Shown: positions 11,901-25,826 of the stretch, one piece after another
Layout of the letters: each line of letters begins with the position of its first letter
How positions within the stretch are numbered: position 1 is the stretch's first letter
Source: Branchiostoma belcheri
Taxonomy: Eukaryota > Chordata > Leptocardii > Amphioxiformes > Branchiostomatidae
DNA length: 64,000 bases
Reading direction: 5' to 3'
Assembly: GCF_001625305.1 (NCBI RefSeq)
Contig: NW_017802491.1
Location: 842,975 to 906,974, forward strand
Position numbers and translations under genes: made by a program
The notes under the pieces: model-generated
Database searches by the model: none
Told to the model about the DNA's origin: nothing
Seen by the model: the letters and a program-made list of their open reading frames with translations, nothing else

Positions 11901-13539
11901 CGATTTCCTATGTGAGCGTATCTTGTATCTTTGCACCCAGCTAAAATGGCAGAGGCGGGTTTCATAGACACTACAATCGCCTCAAGGAACGAGTTAAAGA
12001 TCGCGGCAACCTACTGCTTACATCATCAGCACATTTACAGCGCCTTTGGACATGTCTCCACTTTGTTCTTAGGTGATGCATTGCGCCGGGGTTAGGTGCA
12101 GTCGCCTTCAAGGAACGCCAGAAGCTAAGGAAGCCCACAAGTGTATAAAAACAGCGACAGCTTCATTTGTCATTGGCCTTAGAACTTCTTTCTTTAGATG
12201 CTGAGTCAGTAAAAACTTTCTGGTACGTGAGTAATCTTAACTAGAATAGCAAAGGCATTCTTACTACTGAAGGCAAAAGGAAGGAATTCCCAACGTAGAC
12301 TTAGTTCTATCATGGTAAACAACGGCACAGAAATTCGAAGTTAGAGTTGGGCATAAGAGCTGATGATTTGAGCGATAATATATCGTAGTTAAACGGCCTA
12401 AGGTTGTTCCACCTAATGAGAAGAAACCCCCTGTATACAGTTTTACCGCAGCAGCAAGCTTAAGGCTATGATACAGGGGCATGCCGGGGTGACAGGGGCG
12501 AAGTCAGGTATATTATAGCCGGCGCCATCATTATTATCGAATGATGCCCGGACAATATCAATTTACGTGGTAGATAAGAAACAATACATCATCCAATTTC
12601 AGACTAACCTATCTGTATGGGCTATACCGCTCTTCTGATTTGAAAATGACTGGTCTTATTGGGACATGTTGCAAAAAATTACTATATCCATCAGAGATAC
12701 ACGATTTACTATGATGGAGAGATGTATTGTTTTAGTTTTGGACTAGGTCCGAACAGGTGGCACGTTAATCATCATTGTGTTCTCTATCTTGTAAACAATG
12801 GAAACTAGCTATTTGAACCTACTTTGAATGAATGAATGAATTAATTAATTAATTAATCTTTATTCAACCGGCAGAATTACATATCGTATCATAATTAGTC
12901 TAAATTTTGTTGAATTTCAAAGTAGTTTTTAGATGCTGCATAAAAAGTAATACAAACATAACCAATTATGTACACTAAAATTCACTTATCATAAAAACAG
13001 TTTCTTGTTCTAGAAAAGCATGTGCTAGTCAGTCATTAATGCACATATACATTTCACATTACATACGTATCACATTTGCACATATCATAAGTCATCGCAT
13101 CTCCTTTGTGATTCCACCATCACCGGTACACCCACCCCGTCTCTATCGTCTCTCAGTGGCACGATGCTACGTCACGGGTGGACCTATGACGTCAGGATGA
13201 TTGATAGGTGACTGTACGTGTGTGCGCCAGACTGCCCCTGCAGGACCGAGGCGCGGGGCAGCGCGGGCACCAGGCATTACTGCCCCAATAAATCACCTGG
13301 AAACCCGCGCGCCTAAAGCCCCGGCCCTGTCGTACATTCAGAACCTTGGCTGAAGTTCAAGAGCAGCCCATCTTTCTATACTAATCAAATCGAATTTGAG
13401 TTAAATTTGAGTCAAATATGCCCCCCCCCCCAGTACTGCTGACCTACTCCCGAACACCAGCTAACCACCAGACAAGCACGGCGGAACCTCCCGTCCACAC
13501 CAGAATATTTAAAACATTTTGAAAAATTCGCGAACAACA

Positions 13540-13612
13540 GAGAAGATTCGAACTCTCAACCGTCTAGTGCAAAAACAATGGATACTAATCGCTGGACCAC
13601 TTATGGAGAGCC
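13540..13612 (-). other. Degenerate tRNA-like sequence or SINE head
   Basis: On the minus strand a box A-like stretch (tggtccagcgattag) and a box B-like stretch (agttcgaatct) are spaced about as in a tRNA, with a T-arm-like gagag/ttcgaat/cttctc. The anticodon stem pairs poorly and I cannot assign an isotype. It is more likely a tRNA-derived SINE or pseudogene than a working tRNA. Confidence 0.3.
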
Positions 13613-14511
13613 CACACACGTAGTGCAATGATGACGTAGTGCTCGTAGGAACCACGTCTCCTCCCATTATCTGAAATGACAAACGATGTGGATTCTATCC
13701 AGGGGCTTTTATGAGGATTAGGTGCTGATGAGAATTCCATAGCCGCCAGAGGAAGGCTCGTCTCGTATTTTCCCCGAGCCTTCAGGACCTCAAAGTCGCA
13801 GTTTCTAATGAATTATGCAACTCTGTTATGTTCAACTTAAAAAAAAAAGTAAATTTAGAAGCCTTGAAGTTCTGTCCTATAGTTGATACACAATATTTTG
13901 TAATTGATTGTAGATAAAATGATCATCGCACTTCCTCTGGATGTTACAGTTGTGGTTAAATATGAATATTTCACTGTAAAAATGTAAGACATCCAACTAT
14001 ACGGGCAATCTGTTGCAGTTATAGTCACGATCAATGTCTGTAAAGCTCTACTCAAAAGTTTGCAAATCTTAACCTGTTACTTTAATTTGCAAGCGCAAAT
14101 GTGTGCGATCTTTGTTAGACTACGTGATTGCGAAAAAAATCTATAGCCTTCCTATTTCCGGGACCCTAATTTGCTGCCCAAGTGATTAATTTGTGCGATA
14201 AAAGGAGCCGAATCGAAGGAGCGGTAATAGTGGTTTTCCAGGGACTCTAACAAGTCTAATAGACCATCTAGTAGTCATCTAATTTTCTCTCCAATTCTTT
14301 ACGTGCCTGCGTCTCGCCATGATTGATGGTGGTAAAGATTACCCTCTGGCAACCAGACTACGGAAGTGGGTGGGGTCGCCATTTTCTTACCATGATAGAC
14401 AAGATTGAGGGGCTGTTGGTTTGCAAAATGGAGATCTTAAATCCGTCATGGATTGGCAGGGATATGAGGAGGGCATTCATGGTACTAGCTGACTAATGTC
14501 CCAGTTACGTA

Positions 14512-14596
14512 AAAAAACAGTTACTCAAGCAACTGGATATGATTTTGGTAAAATTTTGATAAAACCATATCCAGTTGCTTGAGTAACTGTTTTTTG
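14512..14596. repeat. Inverted repeat, 29-bp arms
   Basis: The left arm, about 14512-14540 (aacagttactcaagcaactg core), is the reverse complement of the right arm, about 14567-14596, with a short AT-rich centre. The arms extend a few more bases with mismatches. It is probably a fold-back element. Confidence 0.85.
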
Positions 14597-14999
14597 GCGT
14601 ATCTTATAAACCGGATGCCTAACCTTTACCGACGTAATGGCATAGTTGTTAGTGGTATCACTTTTGTAACGAAAGGTCCTCGGCACTAATCCCAAAACAC
14701 TAGTAACTAGTAACTGCTCTAAAGTCACGATGGGCGCGCTACTTGCAGCACTTCAAATGGGATGTTACAGCTGTTGACGGGGAAGATTAGACCCAAAAAA
14801 GAACTCATTCATAATCAGTATGGCTTTTACGTGATAAATCTAAGGTATGAACTGCAGTAATTGGTGTTTCAGAGCTCTGGTAATACAAATAGAAGCGTCA
14901 AACAACCCCTACTAAAACCACCATGGTCCTGTCCTTAGTGCTGAAATGTTGTTACGTTAATGTAACTTCGAAAGGAAGGCGCGCAAATGTCAATAACAA

Positions 15000-15095
15000 T
15001 GCTTTGCTTATTTGTTTATTGGGGTTTCCATAAAGTGAAAGGGAAGGCAAAACAGGTGCATACGCACCTTTACAAGTTGCCCTCCCCTAAACGTG
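15000..15095 (-). mobile_element. 3' terminus of a CR1-type LINE, second copy
   Basis: Read on the minus strand, gggagggcaacttgtaaagg, then a gtgc...gcacctgttttgcc pair, ccctttcacttt and aataaacaaataagc match the 3' end of the LINE at about 4449-4543. Only the terminal ~95 bp is recognisable, so it is a heavily 5'-truncated insertion in the opposite orientation. Confidence 0.75.
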
Positions 15096-17149
15096 TATCT
15101 CATCCGCCCCCAACGAAGGATTGGGGATCTCGCTTAAGTACTCGCTTCTGCTTTCTCTAGATAAGAAACAGGTAGTGGGACTACAACGTTCTTGGTTATT
15201 TGCTCAACGTTTCTACATCATAGTGACTCTAAGGAGCTGAACCTGGCTACCTCACTGGATTAAGAAACTTTTCCGTTGAATAACTGCGGTTTTGAGTTGC
15301 TGTCGGAGCGAGTAAATCATCTAATAAGGGCACGAAAAATGCGCGCCAATTCTCGAGCTACCCTCCGGAATTGGAACACGATGATTAGGTTGGACCTACA
15401 GGACCGGGGGTGATTCATTAAGAGCCTGCATCGCGAATGATGGCGGCTATCCGCCGGCCCAGGCTCATCAGCGGCGCGCTGTGGCCCGCTGTTCCCGCGC
15501 GTTTCACGCAGTATTTGTCCCAGCCGTGCTTAGCGGGGTCCTGTATTACCCAATCAGGCCGGGCAACGACCCACAGCGGGGCTGATTACTTCCTCCTGAC
15601 GACGGGACGTGCTCAGCTTGTCAAAACGTCCGGGGCGTGCGTTACTGCTAGGTTGATTTAGATGAACAGGGGGATTTAGATTGTGGCAACGCCATATGAT
15701 GTAGACAGTGCTACGTTTGCCTTGGCTAAGTTTGCTCGTGCTATATGATACTTTGTTCACAATGTCTGCGATTAAGGCCAACCTTTGTATCTCATCTGAG
15801 CTTGGTGTTCTTCTTATTATTTCGCTGATTTTCTTTCTTTTTCTTCCCTCTTTAAGACGCAAACAATTCTCAGTCACTCCACTGCTCCAAGTACCCTCAG
15901 ACACTGATTGTTTGCTCTCTCTCTTTTGTTTCCAGTCACTTGAGTCTGATCTACAGCACAGTCGACAGTTACTCCCAGTCGATGACCGGTCGACCTGTCC
16001 TTGGCATTCGCCCAAATGTAGCCCAGTCCACTGACCATCAGGTTTCAGTTAGTAGTTCTCACAACTGCCGTAAATCTGATCAAACATCACGAAGGCACGC
16101 TTAGCGACTACATACACAGAAGAGCACGATCCTAAGTCTAGCTTGCCGTAACAGATTATTTTCGTGACAGGTCGTTTCGGTAGTTTTATCACACCTGATA
16201 CAAGCCGTGACAATAAATCTCCCTCAAGCAGGCTTTGAAGATATGATTGGCATGTTGATGACCACACATGTGTACTTATATGTTGATTTTTTTGCCCTTG
16301 AATAAATTAAATAACAGTTAAAGCCGTTTGAAAGCCTGAACGTTTTAACATGGTCATTCTATTATGTAGTCGTGACTGTTTAACGAGAACCGACGACAGT
16401 GACATGTCAACAGTAAAAAGCTTTTGTTGCAGTATGTGAGTGTTGTCCACGTCAGGTCGCCTTGCGTGCCATGACCAGTCCCAAGATGACACTTGAAGCT
16501 TTGGCGTGGAGCCCTGCTTAGAGTCTTCATAAATCTGTTCCGTTGCCACAAGCCCATAGAAATTGTTACTACAACTTACACCGGTCCTGCCTTAGAACGA
16601 CGTGCGTAACGGCGTGCTTTATTGCCGCTATGTAACTCTGTTTACCATCGCAGGATCCCGATAGGGCACTGGGAGCTTCCCGATGGGCCACTGCATATGG
16701 AACAATCATAAATCTACTTTATACGACCTGAGCGTTGCCCAGGGGAAGAGGCGGCTTGATTACGCCAGAGGACGGGTGGTTCTCGGGGTTTCGGGTCTCC
16801 TGAGGTCCGGAGTGGCGCCGTCGGTGCCGACAAATCGTAAATTTCTTTGGGCATCGTCTATGTTAGTAGGAGTTAAAGCATTCTAAGGTGGATAGGTCAG
16901 TAGCTTATTATAGGCTGTAAAACATAAGGATGTCTGTCAAAGAGCTATTAGCTGCTTGGTAAAGCTATTAGAAATGCAAATCTCTACGGTAGGCAACTAT
17001 TGGTGCACTGAAATATTCTTATAAGTTATGATAGGGAAATCTCACTAAGATACATTTTGGGTAAAACTTGTGCAGTTTGACTATATTTACGCTTTTACTG
17101 CCATCTGTGGGAATTTTGTGCAACCATCCTCTACGGTGACTAACTTTAA

Positions 17150-19630
17150 TATCTACAGTGTCGTCTTGATCTGCTTATCTGTTGGTTTCTTAACTCTCAA
17201 GAGCAGAACTGTAGTTACTCGAGTTGGCAGTGACGAATAGCCTGAGACATCCTCCTGACCTTCTCCCAAGAAAAGACGATATCTGCAAAGACTTAAGGGG
17301 CGGAGTGGTGGGTAAAGTCGAGAAATCCATATTCCCATAAATCATTTTAGGAGTTTTGTTATTAGTCCATGGATCTTAATCCACTGTAACTCTATAGTGC
17401 TGTAAGTTAGATTTCCGTTTAACGACTGAGCTGTAGTTACCGAGCCTGCCGCTGGCAGTGATAAATAACTCAAGCCGCGCGTCCAACCTTCTCCGAAGAA
17501 AATGCGTTATCTATGAAGGCTTAAGGGTAGAGCCGGGGCTGAGCAATGAAAATCGTACTGCAGCAAATGGCTTTCATGCAAACAAGAGTCATTCGTTTAT
17601 GGGGGGCACGGATAGTCCAACCCTATAGCTATAGCCAGCCGCACTGAGAGCAGGGGGAATGGTGAGGAAATGCTGCAACAATCCTGCTTGAGTAAAACTA
17701 TAGCTACATTTCACAAAATACCTCCGTGCCTAAGATAGACTTTGGTACACTAAACTGCTTTACGCGTGCCAATGTTGTGATAGAGAAAACTCTGTTGCCG
17801 CTCTGGAAAGCCCGAATCACCCCTTCCCTTGCCATGGCAGTCCACAATGGGTTAGCAAAGTATATGCGATTAAAGTAAAAGTGTAATATTGACATAGCAG
17901 TCCTGAATGTACACAAACTACATTTTAGAATGACACCCACGTCTCAGATAGACTGCGGGATAGCAAACATCTTTACACGCCGCTCTTGTGATAAATGGCA
18001 CGGAAAGCTCTGACGCCCCACCGGCAGGTCGAGGTCACCTCTTCTCTCGCCATGGCAGTCCCCAATGGGTCGGCAACTTCGCACATTATTCAACTCCGAC
18101 AGACTGAGTGCAAAGTATATATATGTAGTAATAGCGTAGTACTGATATCCTGTATATCAGATACATTTCACATTCCCGCCTACGATAGACCGGGGCATGC
18201 ATGGCAAATGGCTTTACGCAACGAACTGTTGTGATAAACAGCACAAGACAGTTCTGCCGCCGCTCCTGGAAGCCAGGGTCGCCCCTTCTGCTGCCATGGC
18301 ATTCCCCAATGGGTTGACACATCATTCATCTCAGACAGACTGAGTGCAAAGTATATATAGTAATAGTGTATAGTACTGATGTCCTGTAATATCAACTACA
18401 TTTCACATTCCCGCCTACGATATACCGGGGCATGTCAAAAGGCTTTACGCGGTACGAGAAAGCTCTGCCGCCGCTCCTGGAAGCCAGGGTCGCCCCTTTC
18501 TCCTGCCATGGCAGTCCCCAATGGGTTCGCACATTTATCTTACACAGTCGTACTGAGTGCTAACTTTGTATAGTAAAAGTGTAGTACTGATGCATGGAAT
18601 AGTCCTGAATATGCTCAAACTAGATTCAACAGAAGGCGGCCACCGTTATATATATATAGGATAGATCGTAATAGAGTAAACAGCTTTACTTCCACCGTTG
18701 TGATAAATGGCAGGAGAAAGCTTTGCCGCCACTTTTGGACATTCCGGGTCGCCCGTTCTCTCGCCTTGGAAGTCCCCTATGGGTTAGTACATCCATCTCA
18801 GACAGCCGAGCCGAGTACATGGCTGCGGTGATGTATGTGTAACGTCTGGGCTGCTTCAGAAGCAGACTTGTGGAGCCAAGCCGAAGATAACTCCTGATGT
18901 ACAGCCACGCGGTCAAGTGCTTTATATGGATCTACAGGTTCGATTCGTCATATCATAACTGAGAGAGACGTGATATGATGCAACCGGCATGGTGCGAAAA
19001 GAAAGAAAAGGCGGAGTAAGCATTAGATGAGTCACGATGGATGAGTAGACTAGGCGCTTCTATGAAAGGCGTACGTCAGGTCAGAAATAACTAAGGTGCA
19101 TCTATTAGCTTCACATCTCAGCATCTTTGACTTTGAGTAGCACATGCTTTCCTCGTCAAGAAACTTGAATTCCTTTTGTACCTGCAACTGTTGCAAAAGG
19201 ATGTTGGGACAACGTTTCAACCCATGCTGATATATGTTTCAACCTCCTCCAAAGAAAATACGTTATCTATGAAGGCTTCAGGGCAGGACCGGGCCGAGCA
19301 ATGAAAACCATACTGCCACAAATCACTTTCAAACAAGAGGTACAAGGGACATTTGTTTATCCACGGCGGCATGACTGTACAGCCCTATAGCCAGCCGTAC
19401 TGAGAGCAGTGGTGACAGTGCAGTAATGAAACAGTCCTTCTTAGCTAGGTAAACTACATTTCACGAAGGACATCCATGCCCAAGGTAGACTGTGTTGTAC
19501 AAAGCAGCTTTACGATGAAACAATCCTTCAAACTACATATCACGAATGACACCCGTGCCTATTAAAGGTAGACTGTGGTGTACAAAACAGCTTCACGCAC
19601 CAATGTGATAGATAAGACGATCACTACTTT
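17150..19630. repeat. Complex local repeat block, ~230-bp units
   Basis: Five diverged units of about 215-260 bp run from about 17694 to 18830. Each contains actacatttcac, a tagact...ctttacgc stretch, gttgtgataaa, gcccgggtcgcccctt-like sequence and gccatggcagtccccaatgg (near 17829, 18048, 18292, 18507 and 18766). Two partial units lie at about 19445-19520 and 19530-19615. A flanking module with gaaaatacgttatctatgaa and gagcaatgaaaa occurs at about 17490-17560 and 19250-19310, with a weaker copy near 17260-17330. No coding potential is consistent between units. Confidence 0.75.
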
Positions 19631-22600
19631 ACCTGCACATATAACATGACATCATACTACTGCAGAGGTACATCCTTACCAAAAAAGGAACCAGCTTCTA
19701 CATAAATTGATGTTCACAGGCAAACAAAACAAACATAGCAGGGAAAGCAATCAAATAAAACTCCCAACTTTTGACTTGGACATAAATCTCGATATGCAAC
19801 CGCTTGGAGAAATAGTTAAGACGCAACCCTAGATAAACTTGCTGTTTAAACAGTGTTACTCTAGACTCTCCATTTTACAAACAAATTGTACCTGGCGTTT
19901 ATGAAGATGATCCTTGTCTTCAGTCCTGACGCTCACTCCATGATTTCCTCTCCTGAAGAACAGAGGAGTTGGACAGACGCTGAGTTGAGTGTCTGGCGTT
20001 GATAACTCGGGCACATTGGCATTACATAGCTAGCACGTGACATGCAGTTTGACCAATCAGCAGACACGATAATCGTCTGCATCTTCGTCTCTAAAAGTAA
20101 CCGCCCTCAAGTTCCTTGAAGAAATCAGGAAGACGTTGATGAAGAGGTTAAGGCAGCGGCGATCGTTTAGAAGCTGGCTGAAGCGCGTATATATTTCCCA
20201 ATCTAAGGTACCAGTGCAGTTAAAGACTGTTTGAGAAGAAAATAGATTGCCAAGTAACATTACTATAACACGTTCCTGCGGGAGGTTACGCTACCAGTCA
20301 GGGGTTGCCGAAGCCAACTACAGCCCAAGGTTTCCGTAAACCAACACGACAGGATGAATGGAAGCGGTGTCAGATACGATCCATACAAGACGTTGTCTTT
20401 CACCGGCTCCAATAACCCCAGCGACAAGCGTGTTAACAGTGATAAACCTGTGCGACATTCAGAACAAAGGAACCCGATATAAGCGATGAATCACAACTAA
20501 CAATGCACACACATACAGATTTCTGCGCTGATTAGGTTGTATATTGCCATTGTTAGGTTGCTATCCGATACGCAGCCAATGATTTAATGTCCTTATTAAA
20601 GCTCTTCCTGCACAAGATGCTGCATAGGGCGGCGCCCGCCTCACTTTCTGTAGCCCTTAGGCCTCACACGTGTACAGTTATGCAATCAAGTTTCAGTTAG
20701 TCATTTTAAAGACGGAATTCAACTAGTACTGCGATTCAACACAGAGCACTGCACCGATCAGGATGATTAATACAACAAAGGATTTCAAGTTCGGCACTTC
20801 TTGCCCATTACTGCGATTCTATCCGCACTTCAGCCACAAGAAAGTCATGACGAAAATCTTCCCGCAGTCCCCCCATCGGTGCCCCCAGGAGCTCGGGGGG
20901 TAATCCCGGAACTGAAGGTGCCCTTCCGCGATAGCGACCCGGTAATGTGGCGGTAAAACGCGATTACTCCTTATTCTCTCCACGACCTTCAGAGGAGACT
21001 TTCTCTCCGGGCGCGGCAAATCCGCAAGTCTGACAGCGGAGAAATTTGTTTGGGCGTCTTTGTGATCTCAGCTCTGCCCTTGGAGATGTAGACACGTGTG
21101 CGCGCATGGATCAGGTCTATTGCCGCTGTGGCGTTACGAAATGCGTTGCATTCATCATCAACCTTGAAACTTAAATTGTGTTTTATCAGTTTGCCGCCTG
21201 AAAGAGCTTATGTGTCCCTTTTAAAAGCAAAACACTGTACCTTTCGAAGCCGCTGAAGATACAAGGTACCTTACAAGATAATGCGTCTCCAAGTCCAATG
21301 ATTAAAATGGAAATTGGTGTAGTGAAGTCTAATGAACGGGTTGAGGTGGTAGAACCAAGAAGCGCAAGACGCAGTCAAACCTAGCCGTTTATCTATGTAG
21401 CGTGCACTCAAGAAACGTCTTGGTCACTGTGGACAGGTGGCCACATTTAGACAGGATTCTTGACGATCAGGCTATTAGGAGAAATGATCTGGGGGGCTGC
21501 TCAATATTGGCCATAATGACAAAGTGGTCTTTAGTACATGAGTGGTTACTCTTCCAGGTTATGTTTAAGTGTTTACCTCATGCGATCAGACTACAATTTG
21601 TTTGCTGCATTGCGGAAGACAGAACAATTTATTCACAAGGTATGAAGCCAACGGAGCGGCAGGTTTTCTTGAGCTGCCTTATATTCCATCGCCCTTCCCA
21701 GTGACCTCTAAATGATTGCTGCTTCCGTGTTTTATTTGGCCTGGCTGAAGTGAGGTTTAAGCCCGAGGGTTCGGTTATAAAAGCTGCCTACGTGTCCACT
21801 TTGGTGATAAATATCATCGCTGACTGTAAGGAACTTACGACTTCACGGTGGGATGGGTAGTGTGGTGTGCCTTGGTCAGGGGCAGTGGAGAGTAATCCGC
21901 AAGTTGGCCGCAAGATGAAGGGTTTGAATTCCACACTGTCGCTTTAGCTTTTGTCAAACACACTGACATGGGTGGTGGTGGTGTTTCACAATGATCATGT
22001 CGTACGTCGAAGCTTTAAGAAGAAACGGGAGCAATAGATTAAAAGTTCCAACTCATTAGTTAGGATGTCTGTCTGATTGAAAGTGGATTCTCTCTTACTT
22101 CTTAAGTTCTTGAAGTTCTCTTTCGTGCTTGCTTGATACATGAGTTCAGCTTATCGCTTCTATTGATTTCTTGGCTTGCTTTCTAACGAGTTACTAGTGC
22201 TTATTTCTTAAACGTGTCTTCAGCGCGGAACTTGTCAACCACCAATTCCTTGAAATTCGCTGCTGCCTTCGTCAGCCTGACTGGCATCCATCTTCCCGAT
22301 TAGCAGCACATAAAACAGCATTAAGTTAATGGGCCGGATGGAGCCGTTACGGGGTTGTTTAATGCCATCCGCCAGAAGTAAAAGCACCCATTACATCAGG
22401 AACGGCATTACCTGTGGAGTTTATTGACTCCCGCCGACGAAAATGTCGATTGTCGGACATCCCGGCCATTAGGAAACAGTCAAAATGTGTGGGATCAATA
22501 GACGGGAACCTCTTCCTGTAATATCATCCAATTTCGTTTGTTTTACGTTATTGTCCTGACTGTAACGGTCGTCAGAGTCAGAAGTACAAGAATCAGTAGA

Positions 22601-24619
22601 CCGAACCGTGAAGAACTGAAGTTGTTGCTGTAACAATCGCTCCCTTCAGTGTGCCATTAACCCGATTGTTATTGTCTCCCCACTTGAGTAAGTATGCATC
22701 GTTAAGAGAAACCAAAAGACAAATGCGTTTGAAAAAAATTGCTACATCTATTGCTAGTCTTTAAGACAAAATAATGATTACCATAGACATCTGAACTAGA
22801 CGAAATACCGTCACAGTAAAGGATGATAACGGCATACTACACTTTTCCTTCAATATTACAATGACAAATCTGTTTACTCTTTACCGTGAACTACAATAAA
22901 AGACACCCGTGATAATAAATGAAGAAAAACGTGAATCTTCATAAAGCGAAGACGCCAGACTAACGAGATATCAGCCGTACGTTGATTGATGGCAGTAATA
23001 AGTTGTCGTGCGCGTCACGCCGAGGCAGAGTCGTGACTCTACACGCTTCAAATTAAAGTTAGCGGCGACAGACCATAAGTCTCCTACGCGCCGTATAACC
23101 AAAGGCCGTGACTGTTTCATAATGATCACTGAAGTACTCCGTGAGGGCGTGATGGTGCTTGAAATGAAAGCGTGTCTCGATCGAGTTTAGCTGACTGTAA
23201 ACCTGAAGGGTTTATTAAAGAGAGGATGTTCAACACGTGTTTGCAGGAAAGCTATGGGAAATGGCAGTTGAGTAGCCAAACAACTTGTCCTGCATCGCGT
23301 CGAAGTGTTGAGAGGCTGTCAATAATCAAAAGTTTCATTGTACACACAGGCACTACGTGTATGTCCACGTAAAAGATGGAACATTCATGTAAAGACGATG
23401 TGTCCGCAACTGGCAATAATAGTTCACGACTAGTTGGGCAACCCTGGCTGTTGTAAGCCGTACTAATAAATAGATAAATAAACCTGGCCCTGTTGTCACC
23501 TGTCTGATCTTAGGAGTTCCGCCCTTAGTCACCTCTCGCTAATTATCGCGAGAAAACAGTTGCCGTTGCACAGTTAGGCTGGTCGGCGTACACGCGTAGT
23601 TGACTTATATGTGGGAAACCCCTCGGGACTGACGGAAAATTAACCTTACCATAATTGGTATGTATAGAGTTAGTCATGTTGGCTACAAAGATGGGCTCTT
23701 ATGTCCTTGGGGTAGAATACGAAATAGGTATCCATCATAATTTGACAGTTAAGAGGTGCCACATGTCTTTTAGAATTTTGACGTTTTACCGCTTTTGGTC
23801 TACATTTCTGGGTTTTGACCAAAGCGGGGCTATAGTGTTGGTGTATGTTTTGGAGACTGGACCAATAACCTTTTTTTTCGTTTTCTGATAAAACAACATG
23901 CATGAGGATATTTCACTGTTGCCCATTTCGTTACAACGAAGTGCAATATCAGTTTGCAAAATTAAATAAAAACACATTTTATGAAACACTTCTCGATACA
24001 CTTGACGAAACACTGTAACAATTCACAAAGTGTCACAGAGAGTACTGATGAGTATATAGTCGTGTTACAGGGAGCTCGTGTGTAGCGACGACACAAAGAA
24101 TTCGAAGAGCCACGTGCGTCATGGCGTCGTCGTGGAGACGCTTCAATATCTTGTCATATTGTGAAGCTCGTTTGGAACTTAAGGTACTCATCACATCAAG
24201 GTAACCCCATGTATTGTGCCGCGGTGGTAATGTCATTAATATTTCAGATGCCATCACTTATTTTAGCCCGCGGTGCACGTGTGGCAGGCGTCTTTCGTCG
24301 CCATGGTGACACGAATGGCTAAAGGTAATACTCTGAAAACATGTCCAAGAGGACACGATACATGGAGACAGGAATAGATAACGGTAACACACAGAAAATG
24401 CGTACTGGAAAGCGAGGTCCCGAGACCAGGCCATCCCTTTTTAGGAAAAAGGAGGATGAAGAAATTATTCGATGCCCCTTCCGTTCATTGATATTGAATT
24501 TAAACGTGCCATATTATTTACTTTTAAGACCCGGGCTGTGTTATTCGTGCTTCTGCGTATCGCAATGTTTATTCCCAAATAACGCAGTACACTATTATTA
24601 TCTACAATAACATCATACA

Positions 24620-24687
24620 CTCACTCACTCACTCACTCACTCACTCACTCACTCACTCACTCACTCACTCACTCACTCACTCACTCA

Positions 24688-24770
<83 letters not shown>
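24620..24770. repeat. Compound (CACT)n-(CA)n microsatellite
   Basis: A CACT tetranucleotide run at 24620-24690 passes without a break into a CA run at 24691-24770. Confidence 0.97.
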
Positions 24771-24771
<1 letters not shown>

Positions 24772-25826
24772 AATAATAATAAAAACTAAAGATAGCTGTT
24801 TTTCTTTCATCTTTGAGATATAACGATGTTCTAAAGAAGAATGCGGCCGTACGCGTGTTCAAAGTTTCTTCGTAAAATTCTGCAACGTATAGCATGTTTT
24901 TGTCCCGTGTACGAGTTTGCGTGCGTGCCGTGTTTTCAAATAAGTAGCCATAATTATGTCGTCTTAACAGTGATCAGCAGGTATTGTTGTCTGTTGTTAT
25001 TGTCATCAATATTTAAATTTCATTACTGCGTGCTGAAACACATGCGCTGTTTTGTTGCACGCACTTGTCTCCACCCTGGTCAAGATAGGGATATTTGGCT
25101 ACATGAGAATGTGGAGGGAGAGGGGGAGGGGTGCACTCTTCTCCATACAACAATAATACAAGACGAATACAACTTTTTGATTGTATGTCCCAATATTCTC
25201 ATATGCGTATACAATACAGAAGCCTATCACATTCCATACAAGGATTTGTATAAATTCATTCAAATAGCAATTGACATATGGTCATGGTCAAATAGCAATT
25301 CACATATGGTCATATTGACATATGGTCATGGCAACCTCGGTATTTTACATATATAAAACTGTTATATACTATCGTGAAAATTACCTACTACTTGTCACAT
25401 TTCAGCATCGCGAACGTTTATGAAGTGGTTATGAAGTGTAATGTTTTGTTATTTTTTCAACCAAGTCTGTATTATAGCAACACACGGCTGATACAAAATG
25501 TAGGATAGGTAAAAACATCAATAGAATTTCTTATACTAACTTCTGTTACGGTACAATAATAAACAGGTTAATTATGATCTCATGATGTATATCAATTTTG
25601 CTTTTTACCTGTAATTTTATAAACTACTAAAATAATGTGAGAATTCAGGTTTTAAGGGTATGACAATTCCAGTATATCTCAATTCCAATGTAACATGTAA
25701 TGCGGATAAAACAACATGTACTGTTCATGGCTTGAATGTTTACGTGTGTTGATAGAAGTCACTCTGACACAGGTTTGAACTGTAAATTTCAACCCTGACC
25801 AAAAAATTGGACTTACCGACATTTAG

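Larger units (their letters stand above)
9000..17150. other. Gene-poor region, upstream half
   Basis: No exon chain with protein-like composition was found on either strand. Open frames such as 9050-9385 (+) and 9860-10288 (+) have no recognisable domain and no supporting splice partners. Identifiable items are listed separately: a tRNA-like sequence (about 13540-13612), poly-C (13412-13422), a palindromic hairpin (14512-14596) and a LINE tail (15000-15095). A consensus CRE (tgacgtca) lies in a GC-rich patch at about 13188-13195, which may be regulatory. Confidence 0.5.

Noticed and set aside
24841..25356. Open frame of 171 codons
   Set aside because: No recognisable domain, AT-rich composition and no supporting splice context.
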